Source of the DNA: Bacilli bacterium
Lineage (GTDB): Bacteria > Bacillota_I > Bacilli_A > RF39 > UBA660
Assembly: GCA_016296185.1 (NCBI GenBank)
Contig: JAEDJT010000028.1
Location: 1 to 19,679, forward strand
Reading direction: 5' to 3'
Length of the DNA stretch: 19,679 nucleotides
Positions 7,550 to 14,899 of the stretch are shown piece after piece. The notes beneath the pieces were generated by a model, which was not told where the DNA came from, made no database searches, and saw only the letters and a list, made by a program, of their open reading frames with translations. The translations under genes and the position numbers were made by a program. Every line of letters begins with the position of its first letter. Position 1 is the stretch's first letter.

Positions 7550-7575
7550 CTATTATTCATTAATATATTTGTCAA
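7547..7575 (-). promoter_or_regulatory. Promoter of the MraZ-like gene
   Basis: A perfect -35 TTGACA (7570-7575), a 17-base spacer and a -10 TAGAAT (7547-7552) on the minus strand. The -35 and most of the spacer lie inside the 3' end of the cupin gene. This is among the best promoter matches in the window. Confidence 0.7.
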
Positions 7576-7936
7576 ATAATGCACTTGTTACATTATTATC
7601 TATTTCATCTTTATTAATCTTAGTATATTCTATAATTGTTTCTATATCTACTATATCAATATTATGTTTTTTATTAATATTACATATATTTAAATTAGTG
7701 TTAATTCCTTGTACTTTTAATGTTCCAGTAATTAATTTGTATCTTTCTATATCATTTATATGTTCATGTTCTTTTATTCCTGTATTAGGTCTTAAATATA
7801 GGTATCCTGTTTCATATCCATCTATATTTAAATCTCCTTTAATATGTATTTTAATTACTTCACCTATAGCTATTTTGTCAGGCACTAAAGAATATTCATT
7901 ATTATTTATTTTTTCTTTTATTTCTTCTATGTTCAT
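7553..7936 (-). CDS. Small cupin-fold protein
   Basis: 127 residues. The first cupin motif is visible as KEHEHINDIERYKLITG: HxH (His57, His59), four residues, Glu64, six residues, Gly71, exactly the HxH(x)3-4E(x)6G pattern. A second-motif histidine may be His91 (NKKHNIDI). These residues bind a metal. Small single-domain cupins may be isomerases, dioxygenases, lyases or sensors, and the sequence does not decide between them. Its ATG shares one base with the stop of the upstream metallo-hydrolase (TAATG), so translation is coupled. No terminator hairpin follows it, so the operon may read into the MraZ-like gene. Confidence 0.7.
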   Translation of the reverse strand: MNIEEIKEKINNNEYSLVPDKIAIGEVIKIHIKGDLNIDGYETGYLYLRPNTGIKEHEHINDIERYKLITGTLKVQGINTNLNICNINKKHNIDIVDIETIIEYTKINKDEIDNNVTSALFDKYINE

Positions 7937-8565
7937 TATTCTTTCTCCATTAATAATTTTACTTCAATATCATCATCTATTTTTTCTTTAAATAATATAT
8001 CATCTTCATATGAACCTGCTATACTACCATAATGAATTGGTATTACTGTTGTTGGTTTTAATTTATTAGCAAACTCTGATGCTTCTATATTATTCATTGT
8101 ATATGTTCCACCTATGGGAAGTAATGCTATATCACATTCAATATTTTTATTATCTTCGTTAATATCTGTATCTCCTGCAATATATATTTTTTTATCTTCT
8201 ATATTTAATAAGTATCCTACCCAATTATTTGATTTAGGATGAAATTGTTTATCTACGTTATAAGCTCTTATTGTATCAAATGATAAATCATCTATTTGGT
8301 ATGTTTCCGAAGGATCTACTCCTATAACATTATTCATATCATATTTACCAAATACATTTTGAATCATACTATTTGGTACTATTAATTTTGTGTTATCTTT
8401 TTTTATTTTATTTATTGAATCTATATCATAATGATCATAATGACTATGTGTAATAAGAATATAATCTGCGTCATTAATATTATCTTCTATTTTAAAAGGA
8501 TCTATATATATTATTTTATCTGTTTTTATTTTAATAGAACTATGCGTATTAATTGTAATTTCCAT
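7936..8565 (-). CDS. Metallo-beta-lactamase-fold hydrolase (UlaG/UPF0173-like)
   Basis: 209 residues, soluble, without a signal peptide. The zinc ligands of the fold are present: THSHYDH (His40, His42, Asp44, His45), a histidine in QFHPKS (His109), AGDTD (Asp132) and IPIHYG (His178). The short length and the N-terminal strand IKIKTDKIIYIDPF resemble the UlaG/UPF0173 branch, which acts on small phosphorylated or lactone substrates rather than beta-lactams. The ribosome binding site AGAAGG lies in the last codons of the zinc-ribbon gene, one base of which separates the two genes. Co-transcription with a cupin suggests a small metabolic or detoxifying unit, which is inference. Confidence 0.85.
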   Translation of the reverse strand: MEITINTHSSIKIKTDKIIYIDPFKIEDNINDADYILITHSHYDHYDIDSINKIKKDNTKLIVPNSMIQNVFGKYDMNNVIGVDPSETYQIDDLSFDTIRAYNVDKQFHPKSNNWVGYLLNIEDKKIYIAGDTDINEDNKNIECDIALLPIGGTYTMNNIEASEFANKLKPTTVIPIHYGSIAGSYEDDILFKEKIDDDIEVKLLMEKE

Positions 8566-8566
8566 A

Positions 8567-9007
8567 TTATTTAGCCTTCTTAATAATTTCTATTTTTTCT
8601 TGTTTTAATGTATATATACTTAGTCTTTTACCACATTTTGGACATTTTGCATGTAATAATCCTTTTTTTGTAGGTAATGGTAATTTAGCTATTGTTTTAC
8701 ATTTTGAACATTTTTTATATACATGATTTTTATCCTTTTTATTCTTTATAATTACATCAAATGGTTTTGTTAATGTTTTTACTATTTTTAAGAATTTTTT
8801 ATTTTCATTATATCTTGCAGGTTTATTTTTAGAAGTTAATCTAAATATAATTAAGCCTAATAAAATAAAAGGTATTATATCTGCAATAAATGTTTTAATA
8901 AATATACTTATAATAACTGAAATTATAAATAATAATATTAATAGTCTATTTAATTCATCTATTAGATTTTTTAATTGTTGTTTGATCATTTCTTTTGGAT
9001 TAAACAT
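8567..9007 (-). CDS. Membrane protein with C-terminal zinc ribbon
   Basis: 146 residues. Two adjacent hydrophobic segments (about 21-39 and 41-57) are followed by a basic stretch including KPFDVIIKNKKDKN. A zinc ribbon comes next, with CSKC (Cys100, Cys103) and CPKCGK (Cys122, Cys125). The basic residues place the ribbon in the cytosol. Proteins of this shape occur in many gut Firmicutes without an assigned function, as far as I recall. AGGTGAT four bases before the ATG supports the start. It is the first gene of a three-gene operon with the metallo-hydrolase and the cupin. A role in binding nucleic acid or a protein at the membrane is possible but unproven. Confidence 0.75.
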   Translation of the reverse strand: MFNPKEMIKQQLKNLIDELNRLLILLFIISVIISIFIKTFIADIIPFILLGLIIFRLTSKNKPARYNENKKFLKIVKTLTKPFDVIIKNKKDKNHVYKKCSKCKTIAKLPLPTKKGLLHAKCPKCGKRLSIYTLKQEKIEIIKKAK

Positions 9008-9023
9008 TTATATCACCTAATTA

Positions 9024-9032
9024 ATTATATCA
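9024..9032 (-). promoter_or_regulatory. Extended -10 promoter of the zinc-ribbon/hydrolase/cupin operon
   Basis: The minus strand reads TGATATAAT, an exact -10 with the TGn extension, one base beyond the T-run of the terminator ahead of it. The 20-base context is almost the same as at 921-940. No separate -35 is seen; its place is the terminator stem. Confidence 0.65.
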
Positions 9033-9033
9033 T

Positions 9034-9061
9034 AAAAAAAAGTTAGGTATTACCCTAACTT
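9034..9061 (-). terminator. Intrinsic terminator of the protease operon
   Basis: Perfect 8-bp stem AAGTTAGG/CCTAACTT (9040-9047 with 9054-9061), 6-base loop, T-run on the minus strand at 9034-9041. The TAG stop of the C11 protease gene (9055-9057) lies inside the stem. Confidence 0.85.
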
Positions 9062-11472
9062 GCTTTTATTAATTGAGTTCTATGTGATTGTCCTTGTGTA
9101 TCTGATACTATAAATTGATAGTAATACTCATCTGTTGTTTCATTTACTTCATTACCTGACATATCAACTATTTCGGTACTCATTTCATAATCTAATGGAA
9201 CAAATTCAAAATCTAAACCGTTTTCTGTAATATCACTTACTGTTAAGTAATAATCATCATATGTTTCAGCTGAATCTAGATACTCACCATTTTCATCAAA
9301 TAATTTAAATGCATAATTCATGAATTTAATATCTTGCCATTCGGATAATTTTATACCACCTTTAGCTGATGGGGTTCCATATTTTGAAGTTTCCATTACA
9401 TCTATTATTTCACCTTTTGTTTGGCCGTTTAATATTTTATACATAACGTAAACTGATTTCATTTCAAGTTTATCTATTTCTTTATTATATCTTTCTAAGA
9501 TACCGATTATTGAATATATAGCATATTCATCTGTTCTTTCTTGTTCCATCATAGTTACCCATCCAGAATCTTTTTCTTCAGGTTTATTTTTATCAACTGG
9601 ATGAACTATTAATTGTTGTTTATCTGCTTGTGCACTTAATGTATTTCCATTTAATTCAACATCACTACTAATATTTACAAGCATAAATTTATTGTCAGCC
9701 AATTTTCTATATACAACATATTTTGCTGAATCATAATTTTCTACTAAATCATTTTCTAGATTGATAGAAATTCTATTTTCAGTTGTATCAATATTTGGAA
9801 CTAATTGCTTAATATTTGAATTTACTAATTTTGAACCATTACTAATTGATACATACTTACTTAAGAATGATTTATAATTATTTGAAAAACTAATATTTTG
9901 ATATGCATTAACTATTTCTTTTGCATATGTTTTATTTTTAACTGGGAAGTAAATAGATAATCCATTTGACCCTTCAATATTATTTTTTTCATATACAATT
10001 GTATTTTTAATTGCTTTTAATACTTTATCTGCTTCTGGATAATCATCTTTTAAATGTTCAACTAAATTATATAAATCAACTAAATCATATGAATCATCAT
10101 TTTTTCCTTGATATCCATATAGTGTAGCTTTTGATAATTCTTTAGATACTTTTGAGTAATTACTTACTGATATATTATCAGTTACGTTATCAAATAAGTT
10201 ATCTATATCATCAACTAATTCTTTAACTTCATCTAACTTTGTAACTGCTAGTGTTATTGTTGGTGAATAATTATAATTATAATTTTGATAATATTCTGAT
10301 AATTCGTTATAGTAATCGAAATAATGATCTACAATTTTTTTAGTTAATTCTTCTGTTTTTGTTGATTTATCAATTTCTGCTAAGAATGAATAATCCCAAC
10401 CATATGCTGGTATTACTTCTTCTGATGCAACTAAGTATTTTGCATTATCACTTAAATCATAAGCTATTTCTACTGAAGACATTAAACAAGCATCAAATCC
10501 AATAAATTCTAAATTAGTTGCTTTTCCTAATGTAGAACCGTTGATTGCTGTAGTTAATTGATTTATTGTCATAGGAGTTTCTGATTCGTCGTTTTGATCA
10601 CTACCGTAACCAAATACTGGTCCTCCTCCATGATCCCATAGGATTAAATCATATAAATCTGATTTATAATTGTCGTATCCATAAGATAAGAATTCTTTTA
10701 ATGTTGAAGAATCTGTCATATCTTTTTGTTTTATAGTTTTTACTTTATTTAGTTTACCATTTTTAACTTCGTAAATGGCATTTTCATCTTCACTAATTTT
10801 AGGATTTGTCCATGTTGATGAACCACCAGTATATATTAATACATTAATATCTTTTTCATTAAATTTAGAATCTAGTATTTCTTTAATATCTGCTGATGCA
10901 GATCCTAATTCAGCTTCTAAGTCTGATCCTATCATATATACAAGTATAGTTCTTGTACCATTACTTTTTAAATTTACTACTTTGCCAGATGTTGATTTAG
11001 TAAATATAGTTACTAGTAATAAAACAATTACTAATGATAACATTGCTATTATTAATGGCTTTTTATTATCTTTTTTTGTTGGACCAATTGGTTGAATGTT
11101 ACTAACTACTGGTGCATCTAATGGAATACTACTACTTTGAAAACCATTTTGACCTGCAACTTGTTGTTCAAATTCTTTGCTAACTGGAGCTAAAGCAGGT
11201 TCTGGTAATGTTGGTTGTTCTTGATTTGCATTTTGATTATTTGCTTGTACATTTTGAGTTAGTTGTACTGGTTGTTGTTCTACTACAGGTTGTATAGGTG
11301 CTACTGGAGCTTGTGGTGTTACAGGTGTAACTGGTTGTACTTGAGATACCGGAGTAGATGGTGCAACTGGTTGTGTATTTAAAGAAGGTGTAGTATTAAC
11401 TACACCTTGATTTCCACATACAGGGCATATTGTATTAGTACCAATTTCATTTCCACATTTGCTACATATCAT
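9055..11472 (-). CDS. Membrane-anchored clostripain-family (C11) cysteine protease with cytosolic zinc ribbon
   Basis: 805 residues in clear modules. Residues 3-19 are a zinc ribbon (CSKC, CPVC). Residues 25-130 are a Pro/Gln/Val/Thr-rich linker, and residues 139-158 one membrane helix. From about 172 a C11 peptidase domain begins with RTILVYMIGSDLE. The catalytic pair is visible: His281 in LWDHGGGPVFGYG and Cys329 in GFDACLMSSVEIA. C11 enzymes cut after Arg or Lys and often self-activate. The domain must be extracellular if the ribbon is cytosolic. The last 250 residues form an extra beta-rich region. The ATG follows GAGG, with a 17-base gap from the DUF5305-like gene. It is the last gene of the operon with the signal peptidase and TasA-like protein, suggesting surface-protein processing. 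The zinc ribbon is unusual for this family. Confidence 0.9.
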   Translation of the reverse strand: MICSKCGNEIGTNTICPVCGNQGVVNTTPSLNTQPVAPSTPVSQVQPVTPVTPQAPVAPIQPVVEQQPVQLTQNVQANNQNANQEQPTLPEPALAPVSKEFEQQVAGQNGFQSSSIPLDAPVVSNIQPIGPTKKDNKKPLIIAMLSLVIVLLLVTIFTKSTSGKVVNLKSNGTRTILVYMIGSDLEAELGSASADIKEILDSKFNEKDINVLIYTGGSSTWTNPKISEDENAIYEVKNGKLNKVKTIKQKDMTDSSTLKEFLSYGYDNYKSDLYDLILWDHGGGPVFGYGSDQNDESETPMTINQLTTAINGSTLGKATNLEFIGFDACLMSSVEIAYDLSDNAKYLVASEEVIPAYGWDYSFLAEIDKSTKTEELTKKIVDHYFDYYNELSEYYQNYNYNYSPTITLAVTKLDEVKELVDDIDNLFDNVTDNISVSNYSKVSKELSKATLYGYQGKNDDSYDLVDLYNLVEHLKDDYPEADKVLKAIKNTIVYEKNNIEGSNGLSIYFPVKNKTYAKEIVNAYQNISFSNNYKSFLSKYVSISNGSKLVNSNIKQLVPNIDTTENRISINLENDLVENYDSAKYVVYRKLADNKFMLVNISSDVELNGNTLSAQADKQQLIVHPVDKNKPEEKDSGWVTMMEQERTDEYAIYSIIGILERYNKEIDKLEMKSVYVMYKILNGQTKGEIIDVMETSKYGTPSAKGGIKLSEWQDIKFMNYAFKLFDENGEYLDSAETYDDYYLTVSDITENGLDFEFVPLDYEMSTEIVDMSGNEVNETTDEYYYQFIVSDTQGQSHRTQLIKAS

Positions 11473-11489
11473 ACATATACCTCACTCTA

Positions 11490-12410
11490 CTATTTTTTAT
11501 TTGATTTTTTATTATATTGAACTGCTCTTTTTCTTGAATGTGCAGATGCTGCAACAATCTTTTTAGGTACAATAGGTTTCTTAACTTTTTTCTTTTGTTC
11601 TTTTTCAGCTTTTTCTGCTTTTTTTATTTCTTTTATTTCTTTTAATTCTTTTTCTTTAATAGCTGCTTTTTCTGCTTCTTCAGCTTCTAATTTTTCAATC
11701 TTTTCTCTTAATTCTTTTATATAAGTTGTTTTAGAAATTTCAGCTTCTAATGCTTGAGAAGTTAATTTATTAGCTTCAGAATTTTTTATTTCTTCTTTAA
11801 TTGCTTCATCATCTACTATTTGAATTTTTTCTTCATTTTTAATAGGAGATATTTTAAAACTTCTTAATTCATCTAATTTATATACTATTGTATTTTCTAC
11901 ATTTTCTAATACATTAGCTTTTGAAGCTTTTTCTAATTCTTTTTTATCTTCTTTCATGTATTTAATAGATTGTTCAGTTGGTGATATAACACTATCATTC
12001 ATTTTTAAAATATAAATACATGCTTCATTATAATGTAATAATAAGAAAAATGCTGAATCATTATCATTTTTATAATATATTGGTTCTCTTAATTCTAATT
12101 GAGCATCTACTAAGTCATCAATTGTTTTTACTTTAATGATGTTTTTACCAGCAATATTAGGAATTTCTTCTACTTCAACTAATACTGAGTCGTATGTTCT
12201 TAGTATTTTCTTTCTTTCTTTTATATATGCTGTATATTCATCTGGAGCATCTTTCATGTAAATACCTAAACATATTGTTAAGATAATAAATAACGCAACT
12301 AACATTATAGCTATACTTGTTAAATTAGTCATTAAAGAAATAACTATAACTATAGCAAGAACTACTAAAGCTGCAATTGCACAAATTGTAATTGTTTTCT
12401 TGTTATTCAT
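11490..12410 (-). CDS. DUF5305-like membrane protein with Lys/Glu-rich coiled-coil tail
   Basis: 306 residues. There are two membrane helices (about 8-28 and 31-50). A module at about 65-130 follows, with RTYDSVLVEVEEIPN, IIKVKTIDDLVDAQLELREP and a short strand-rich end. This order (a conserved 'x-Y-D-S-x-V-E-V' strand, then a 'D-L-V-D-A' helix, then 'P-I-Y-Y') resembles DUF5305 as I remember it, a module often found near archaeal-type signal peptidases. The match is from memory. The C-terminal 90 residues are Lys/Glu/Ala-rich and probably coiled coil, ending strongly basic (RKRAVQYNKKSNKK). AAGGAG nine bases before the ATG marks the start. It lies 21 bases after the signal peptidase gene, in the same operon. 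The function is unknown. Confidence 0.65.
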   Translation of the reverse strand: MNNKKTITICAIAALVVLAIVIVISLMTNLTSIAIMLVALFIILTICLGIYMKDAPDEYTAYIKERKKILRTYDSVLVEVEEIPNIAGKNIIKVKTIDDLVDAQLELREPIYYKNDNDSAFFLLLHYNEACIYILKMNDSVISPTEQSIKYMKEDKKELEKASKANVLENVENTIVYKLDELRSFKISPIKNEEKIQIVDDEAIKEEIKNSEANKLTSQALEAEISKTTYIKELREKIEKLEAEEAEKAAIKEKELKEIKEIKKAEKAEKEQKKKVKKPIVPKKIVAASAHSRKRAVQYNKKSNKK

Positions 12411-12431
12411 AAAAATTTGCTCCTTATTATT

Positions 12432-13574
12432 CTATTTGTTCTTGATTTCAGATATTTCCACAGATGGATATCCCAAATATGGTATTCTCAATCTTACTAT
12501 TCCTATTATATCATCTTTTTTCTTTTTTGTAACGTCTTTTGAGTCATTATTATCACCTTTTGTAATGATATAAGTTTCTCCTTCTTCTAATTCAATACTT
12601 ACTATTCTATGTGTTACTATTCTTTCTTCTTCATAGAATGCAACTATCATGTCTTTTTTCAGGGTATCGACATTTTTAGATGTTACTTCTTCTATTACAA
12701 TTGCATCTCCTCTTTTTAATGCAGGGTACATAGAATCTGATGCTATTGCAGATAAACTATATTTAAATACTCCTGATACTAGAAATATTATAATAACTAC
12801 TAATAGTAATGATACTCTTTCTACATAGAAAGAAATACTTTTTCTATATGTACTGGCGCTTTCTAGATCTTCTCTATAATATGGTTTACTTATATTATAA
12901 TAGATTAAACTTGAATATATTATTGTAACAATTAGTTTAATATAGTTTGTTAATTTAGGATATATTGGTGCTAATACTGGGAATAAATCTATAATTATTG
13001 CATATAAAATACAAGGTCTATAACCAAATTTATACGTTGTATATGTTAATAATGCATTTTTTATTCCTGATATTATAATCATAGGAACAAAATCTCCTAT
13101 AAATATTGGATTTTTAGGACTAAATGAACTAAATACAAGAATATCCATCATTGTATAAACAAATCCTAATATTATTAAATGTGTGTTCTTTTTATTGCAT
13201 TTAACAGCAAATAAATATCTATATATTTCATTAGCTACTGTTATAACTACCATATATATTATTTTTATAATATCAAAAGATCTTTTATCGTATCCTAAGA
13301 TATTTCCAAGGAAGAAGATTATTATCAAGTATAGTATTGTCATAGATACAAATATATTACTTATTTTATCTTTTATTATACTTTTTTTATTTTTTCTATA
13401 TCCTAGTAAGACAACTCCTGAAAATAATAATAAAGCAACAAAAGAAACATTAATGGATAACATTAATGTAGGTATTTTGTCTTTTAAGACAAACATTACT
13501 ACTGAATATATAGAAATAATTATTTCTACAACATACATAGTAAAGTTAATTTGTTTACTTATATCATTCTTCAT
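12432..13574 (-). CDS. Archaeal/ER-type (SipW-like) signal peptidase I fused to a multi-helix membrane domain
   Basis: 380 residues. The C-terminal part (from about 250) is an S26B peptidase: a membrane helix (255-272), then SDSMYPALKRGD with nucleophile Ser281, and RIVTHRIVSI with His322 where bacterial LepB has lysine. TKGDNNDSKD follows, supplying the acidic residue (Asp341 or Asp344). This is the SipW/ER type, which cleaves special substrates such as TasA and pilins. The N-terminal 240 residues, absent from SipW and LepB, hold about seven or eight hydrophobic segments, including YKFGYRPCILYAIIIDLFPV. Similar fusions occur in some Firmicutes and archaea, as I recall. The ribosome binding site AGGG precedes the ATG. 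It follows a TasA-like gene, its likely substrate, and has a promoter of its own. Confidence 0.85.
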   Translation of the reverse strand: MKNDISKQINFTMYVVEIIISIYSVVMFVLKDKIPTLMLSINVSFVALLLFSGVVLLGYRKNKKSIIKDKISNIFVSMTILYLIIIFFLGNILGYDKRSFDIIKIIYMVVITVANEIYRYLFAVKCNKKNTHLIILGFVYTMMDILVFSSFSPKNPIFIGDFVPMIIISGIKNALLTYTTYKFGYRPCILYAIIIDLFPVLAPIYPKLTNYIKLIVTIIYSSLIYYNISKPYYREDLESASTYRKSISFYVERVSLLLVVIIIFLVSGVFKYSLSAIASDSMYPALKRGDAIVIEEVTSKNVDTLKKDMIVAFYEEERIVTHRIVSIELEEGETYIITKGDNNDSKDVTKKKKDDIIGIVRLRIPYLGYPSVEISEIKNK

Positions 13575-13597
13575 TTATACCCTATCTTCCTTATTTT

Positions 13598-13626
13598 ATT
13601 ATATAATAATTGGGTACTATTTACAA
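13598..13626 (-). promoter_or_regulatory. Internal promoter ahead of the signal peptidase gene
   Basis: TTGTAA (13621-13626), a 17-base spacer and a perfect TATAAT (13598-13603) on the minus strand, within the 57-base gap after the TasA-like gene. It would let the peptidase and protease genes be expressed apart from the first gene. No terminator lies in the gap. Confidence 0.55.
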
Positions 13627-13631
13627 TATAA

Positions 13632-14132
13632 TTAGACTGCTTCAAATGATATACTAAGTTTTAAATTTAAAGTTATTTTTTCATATATTTTTTCTTCTTG
13701 TTTAGGATATTCTATTCTCATTTTAATTGTCTTTTTAGATTTAGAATTAATTATATCATCTAATTTTATTTCTTCATCGTTATCATACTTTAAATAGTAT
13801 TTTAAGACATCTATATTGCTTTCTGTTTTTAATTCTATATTAGTTATTTTAGCGTTTAGAGCACCTAAATTTTCTATATCTATTGTAAATTCGTAGAATT
13901 CATTTTCTTCTTCAAATACAATATTTAGACCTAATTCATTTTGATTAACTATTAAATCAGCATTTTTACTACCATCTGTTACTTTTACATTATTAAAATT
14001 CACATTCCACATATATGATGGATCTAGTTTTTCCTTATTTATATTAACAATAAATCTAGATATTAATATAAAACAAATACATAATAATGATATTATTAAT
14101 AAATTTTGTAATACTATTGTTATTTTTTTCAT
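13632..14132 (-). CDS. TasA/camelysin-like secreted subunit
   Basis: 166 residues. A hydrophobic N-terminal segment (about 8-30) is followed by an extracellular beta-rich domain. It has YMWNVNFNNVKVTDGSKNAD, then FYEFTIDIENLGALNAKITN and a later SKKTIKMRIEYP strand. A 'W-x-V-x-F' start followed by a 'FYEFTIDIxNxG' strand is the pattern of the TasA/CalY/camelysin group, extracellular fibre or matrix proteins that depend on SipW-type signal peptidases. The direct neighbour is such a peptidase, which supports the call. AGAAGGAT precedes the ATG, and the promoter is just upstream. The N-terminal helix has no obvious AxA site, so it may stay anchored. No Cys or sortase signal is present. Confidence 0.65.
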   Translation of the reverse strand: MKKITIVLQNLLIISLLCICFILISRFIVNINKEKLDPSYMWNVNFNNVKVTDGSKNADLIVNQNELGLNIVFEEENEFYEFTIDIENLGALNAKITNIELKTESNIDVLKYYLKYDNDEEIKLDDIINSKSKKTIKMRIEYPKQEEKIYEKITLNLKLSISFEAV

Positions 14133-14154
14133 ATTTATCCTTCTTTGAATAATT

Positions 14155-14182
14155 ATTATACTAAATTATTTATTTTTAACAA
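14155..14182 (-). promoter_or_regulatory. Promoter of the TasA-like/signal peptidase/protease operon
   Basis: TTGTTA (14177-14182), a 16-base spacer and a perfect TATAAT (14155-14160) on the minus strand, about 23 bases before the ATG. The box match is good; the -35 fits at four of six positions. Confidence 0.6.
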
Positions 14183-14196
14183 TAGTAAAAAATACC

Positions 14197-14225
14197 AAAA
14201 TAAAAGATACGATTATTCGTATCTT
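14197..14225 (-). terminator. Intrinsic terminator of the wall-type surface protein gene
   Basis: Perfect 9-bp stem AAGATACGA/TCGTATCTT (14204-14212 with 14217-14225) and a 4-base loop. A T-rich stretch (TTTTATTTT) follows on the minus strand at 14197-14205. The TAA stop is in the loop, so the stem also encodes the last residues. Confidence 0.8.
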
Positions 14226-14779
14226 CTTACTTTTAAATTTTTAAGTGCTATGAATCCTGCAACTGCAATTACTAATGCTACTACAGCAATAACGATTGGA
14301 TCTGCTGTAACAGGATTTTTTTCTTGTTTTTCTTCTTTTGCAGGTGTTGATTCATCTATACTTTTATTTGTAAATGAAACTGAAGTAGTTGGTGATGTTG
14401 CACCATTAGCTTTTGTTGTTTCTTCATTATTTACCAATACTTTATATCCAGTTTTTTGTGTTGCTTGTTCAACAGTATAGTTTTTATTAATTGGAACTTC
14501 ATATAGTGTAATTGTTGAATTGCTATTTACTGTAATTGTTGCATTTCCTTTAGCATCAAATACCGCATATCCTTCTTTTCCATCAATACTATATCTTACT
14601 GCTCCACTTAAACCTTCAACATATATTTTATAACTATATGAATTAGCTTTATTATCAGTTTGAATGTTATTAATTGTTAAATTTGTTGTTCCATCAGCAT
14701 TAACTGTAATTATTGTTAATAACATAATTACTAATGTAAACATTGACATTTTAATTGACTTTAATATTGACTTTTTCAT
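14213..14779 (-). CDS. Small surface protein with Cna-B-like domain and sortase-like C-terminus
   Basis: 188 residues. The signal peptide covers residues 1-28 (MKKS...TVNA, cleavage near VNA-DG). A single beta-rich domain (about 30-140) contains YEVPINKNYTVEQATQKTGY and a final SVSFTNKS strand, the pattern of a Cna-B/SpaA-type pilin domain. A charged linker (STPAKEEKQEK) leads to NPVTAD (155-160), a membrane helix (162-180) and the basic tail KNLKVRRYE. This order is a cell-wall sorting signal in form, but T-A-D replaces the usual T-G of LPxTG. No sortase gene is in the window. A plain membrane-anchored protein is the alternative. The start follows a weak AGTGAT site, and it has its own promoter and terminator. 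Confidence 0.75.
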   Translation of the reverse strand: MKKSILKSIKMSMFTLVIMLLTIITVNADGTTNLTINNIQTDNKANSYSYKIYVEGLSGAVRYSIDGKEGYAVFDAKGNATITVNSNSTITLYEVPINKNYTVEQATQKTGYKVLVNNEETTKANGATSPTTSVSFTNKSIDESTPAKEEKQEKNPVTADPIVIAVVALVIAVAGFIALKNLKVRRYE

Positions 14780-14806
14780 ATAATCACTACTTTCTTTACT
14801 ATATTT

Positions 14807-14835
14807 ATTATATATTAAATATATATTTTTATCAA
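14807..14835 (-). promoter_or_regulatory. Promoter of the wall-type surface protein gene
   Basis: TTGATA (14830-14835), a 17-base spacer and a perfect TATAAT (14807-14812) on the minus strand, in the 118-base gap after the ABC transporter terminator. Only one base differs from the double consensus. Confidence 0.75.
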
Positions 14836-14872
14836 TCTATTTTTAGTATAATTCAATTTTATTTTTTTATAC

Positions 14873-14899
14873 AAAAAGAAAAAAGGAGTTAAACTCCTT
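14873..14899 (-). terminator. Intrinsic terminator of the ABC transporter gene
   Basis: 6-bp stem AAGGAG/CTCCTT (14883-14888 with 14894-14899), 5-base loop, and a long T-rich run on the minus strand at 14873-14884. The TAA stop of the gene (14898-14900) overlaps the stem. Confidence 0.8.
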
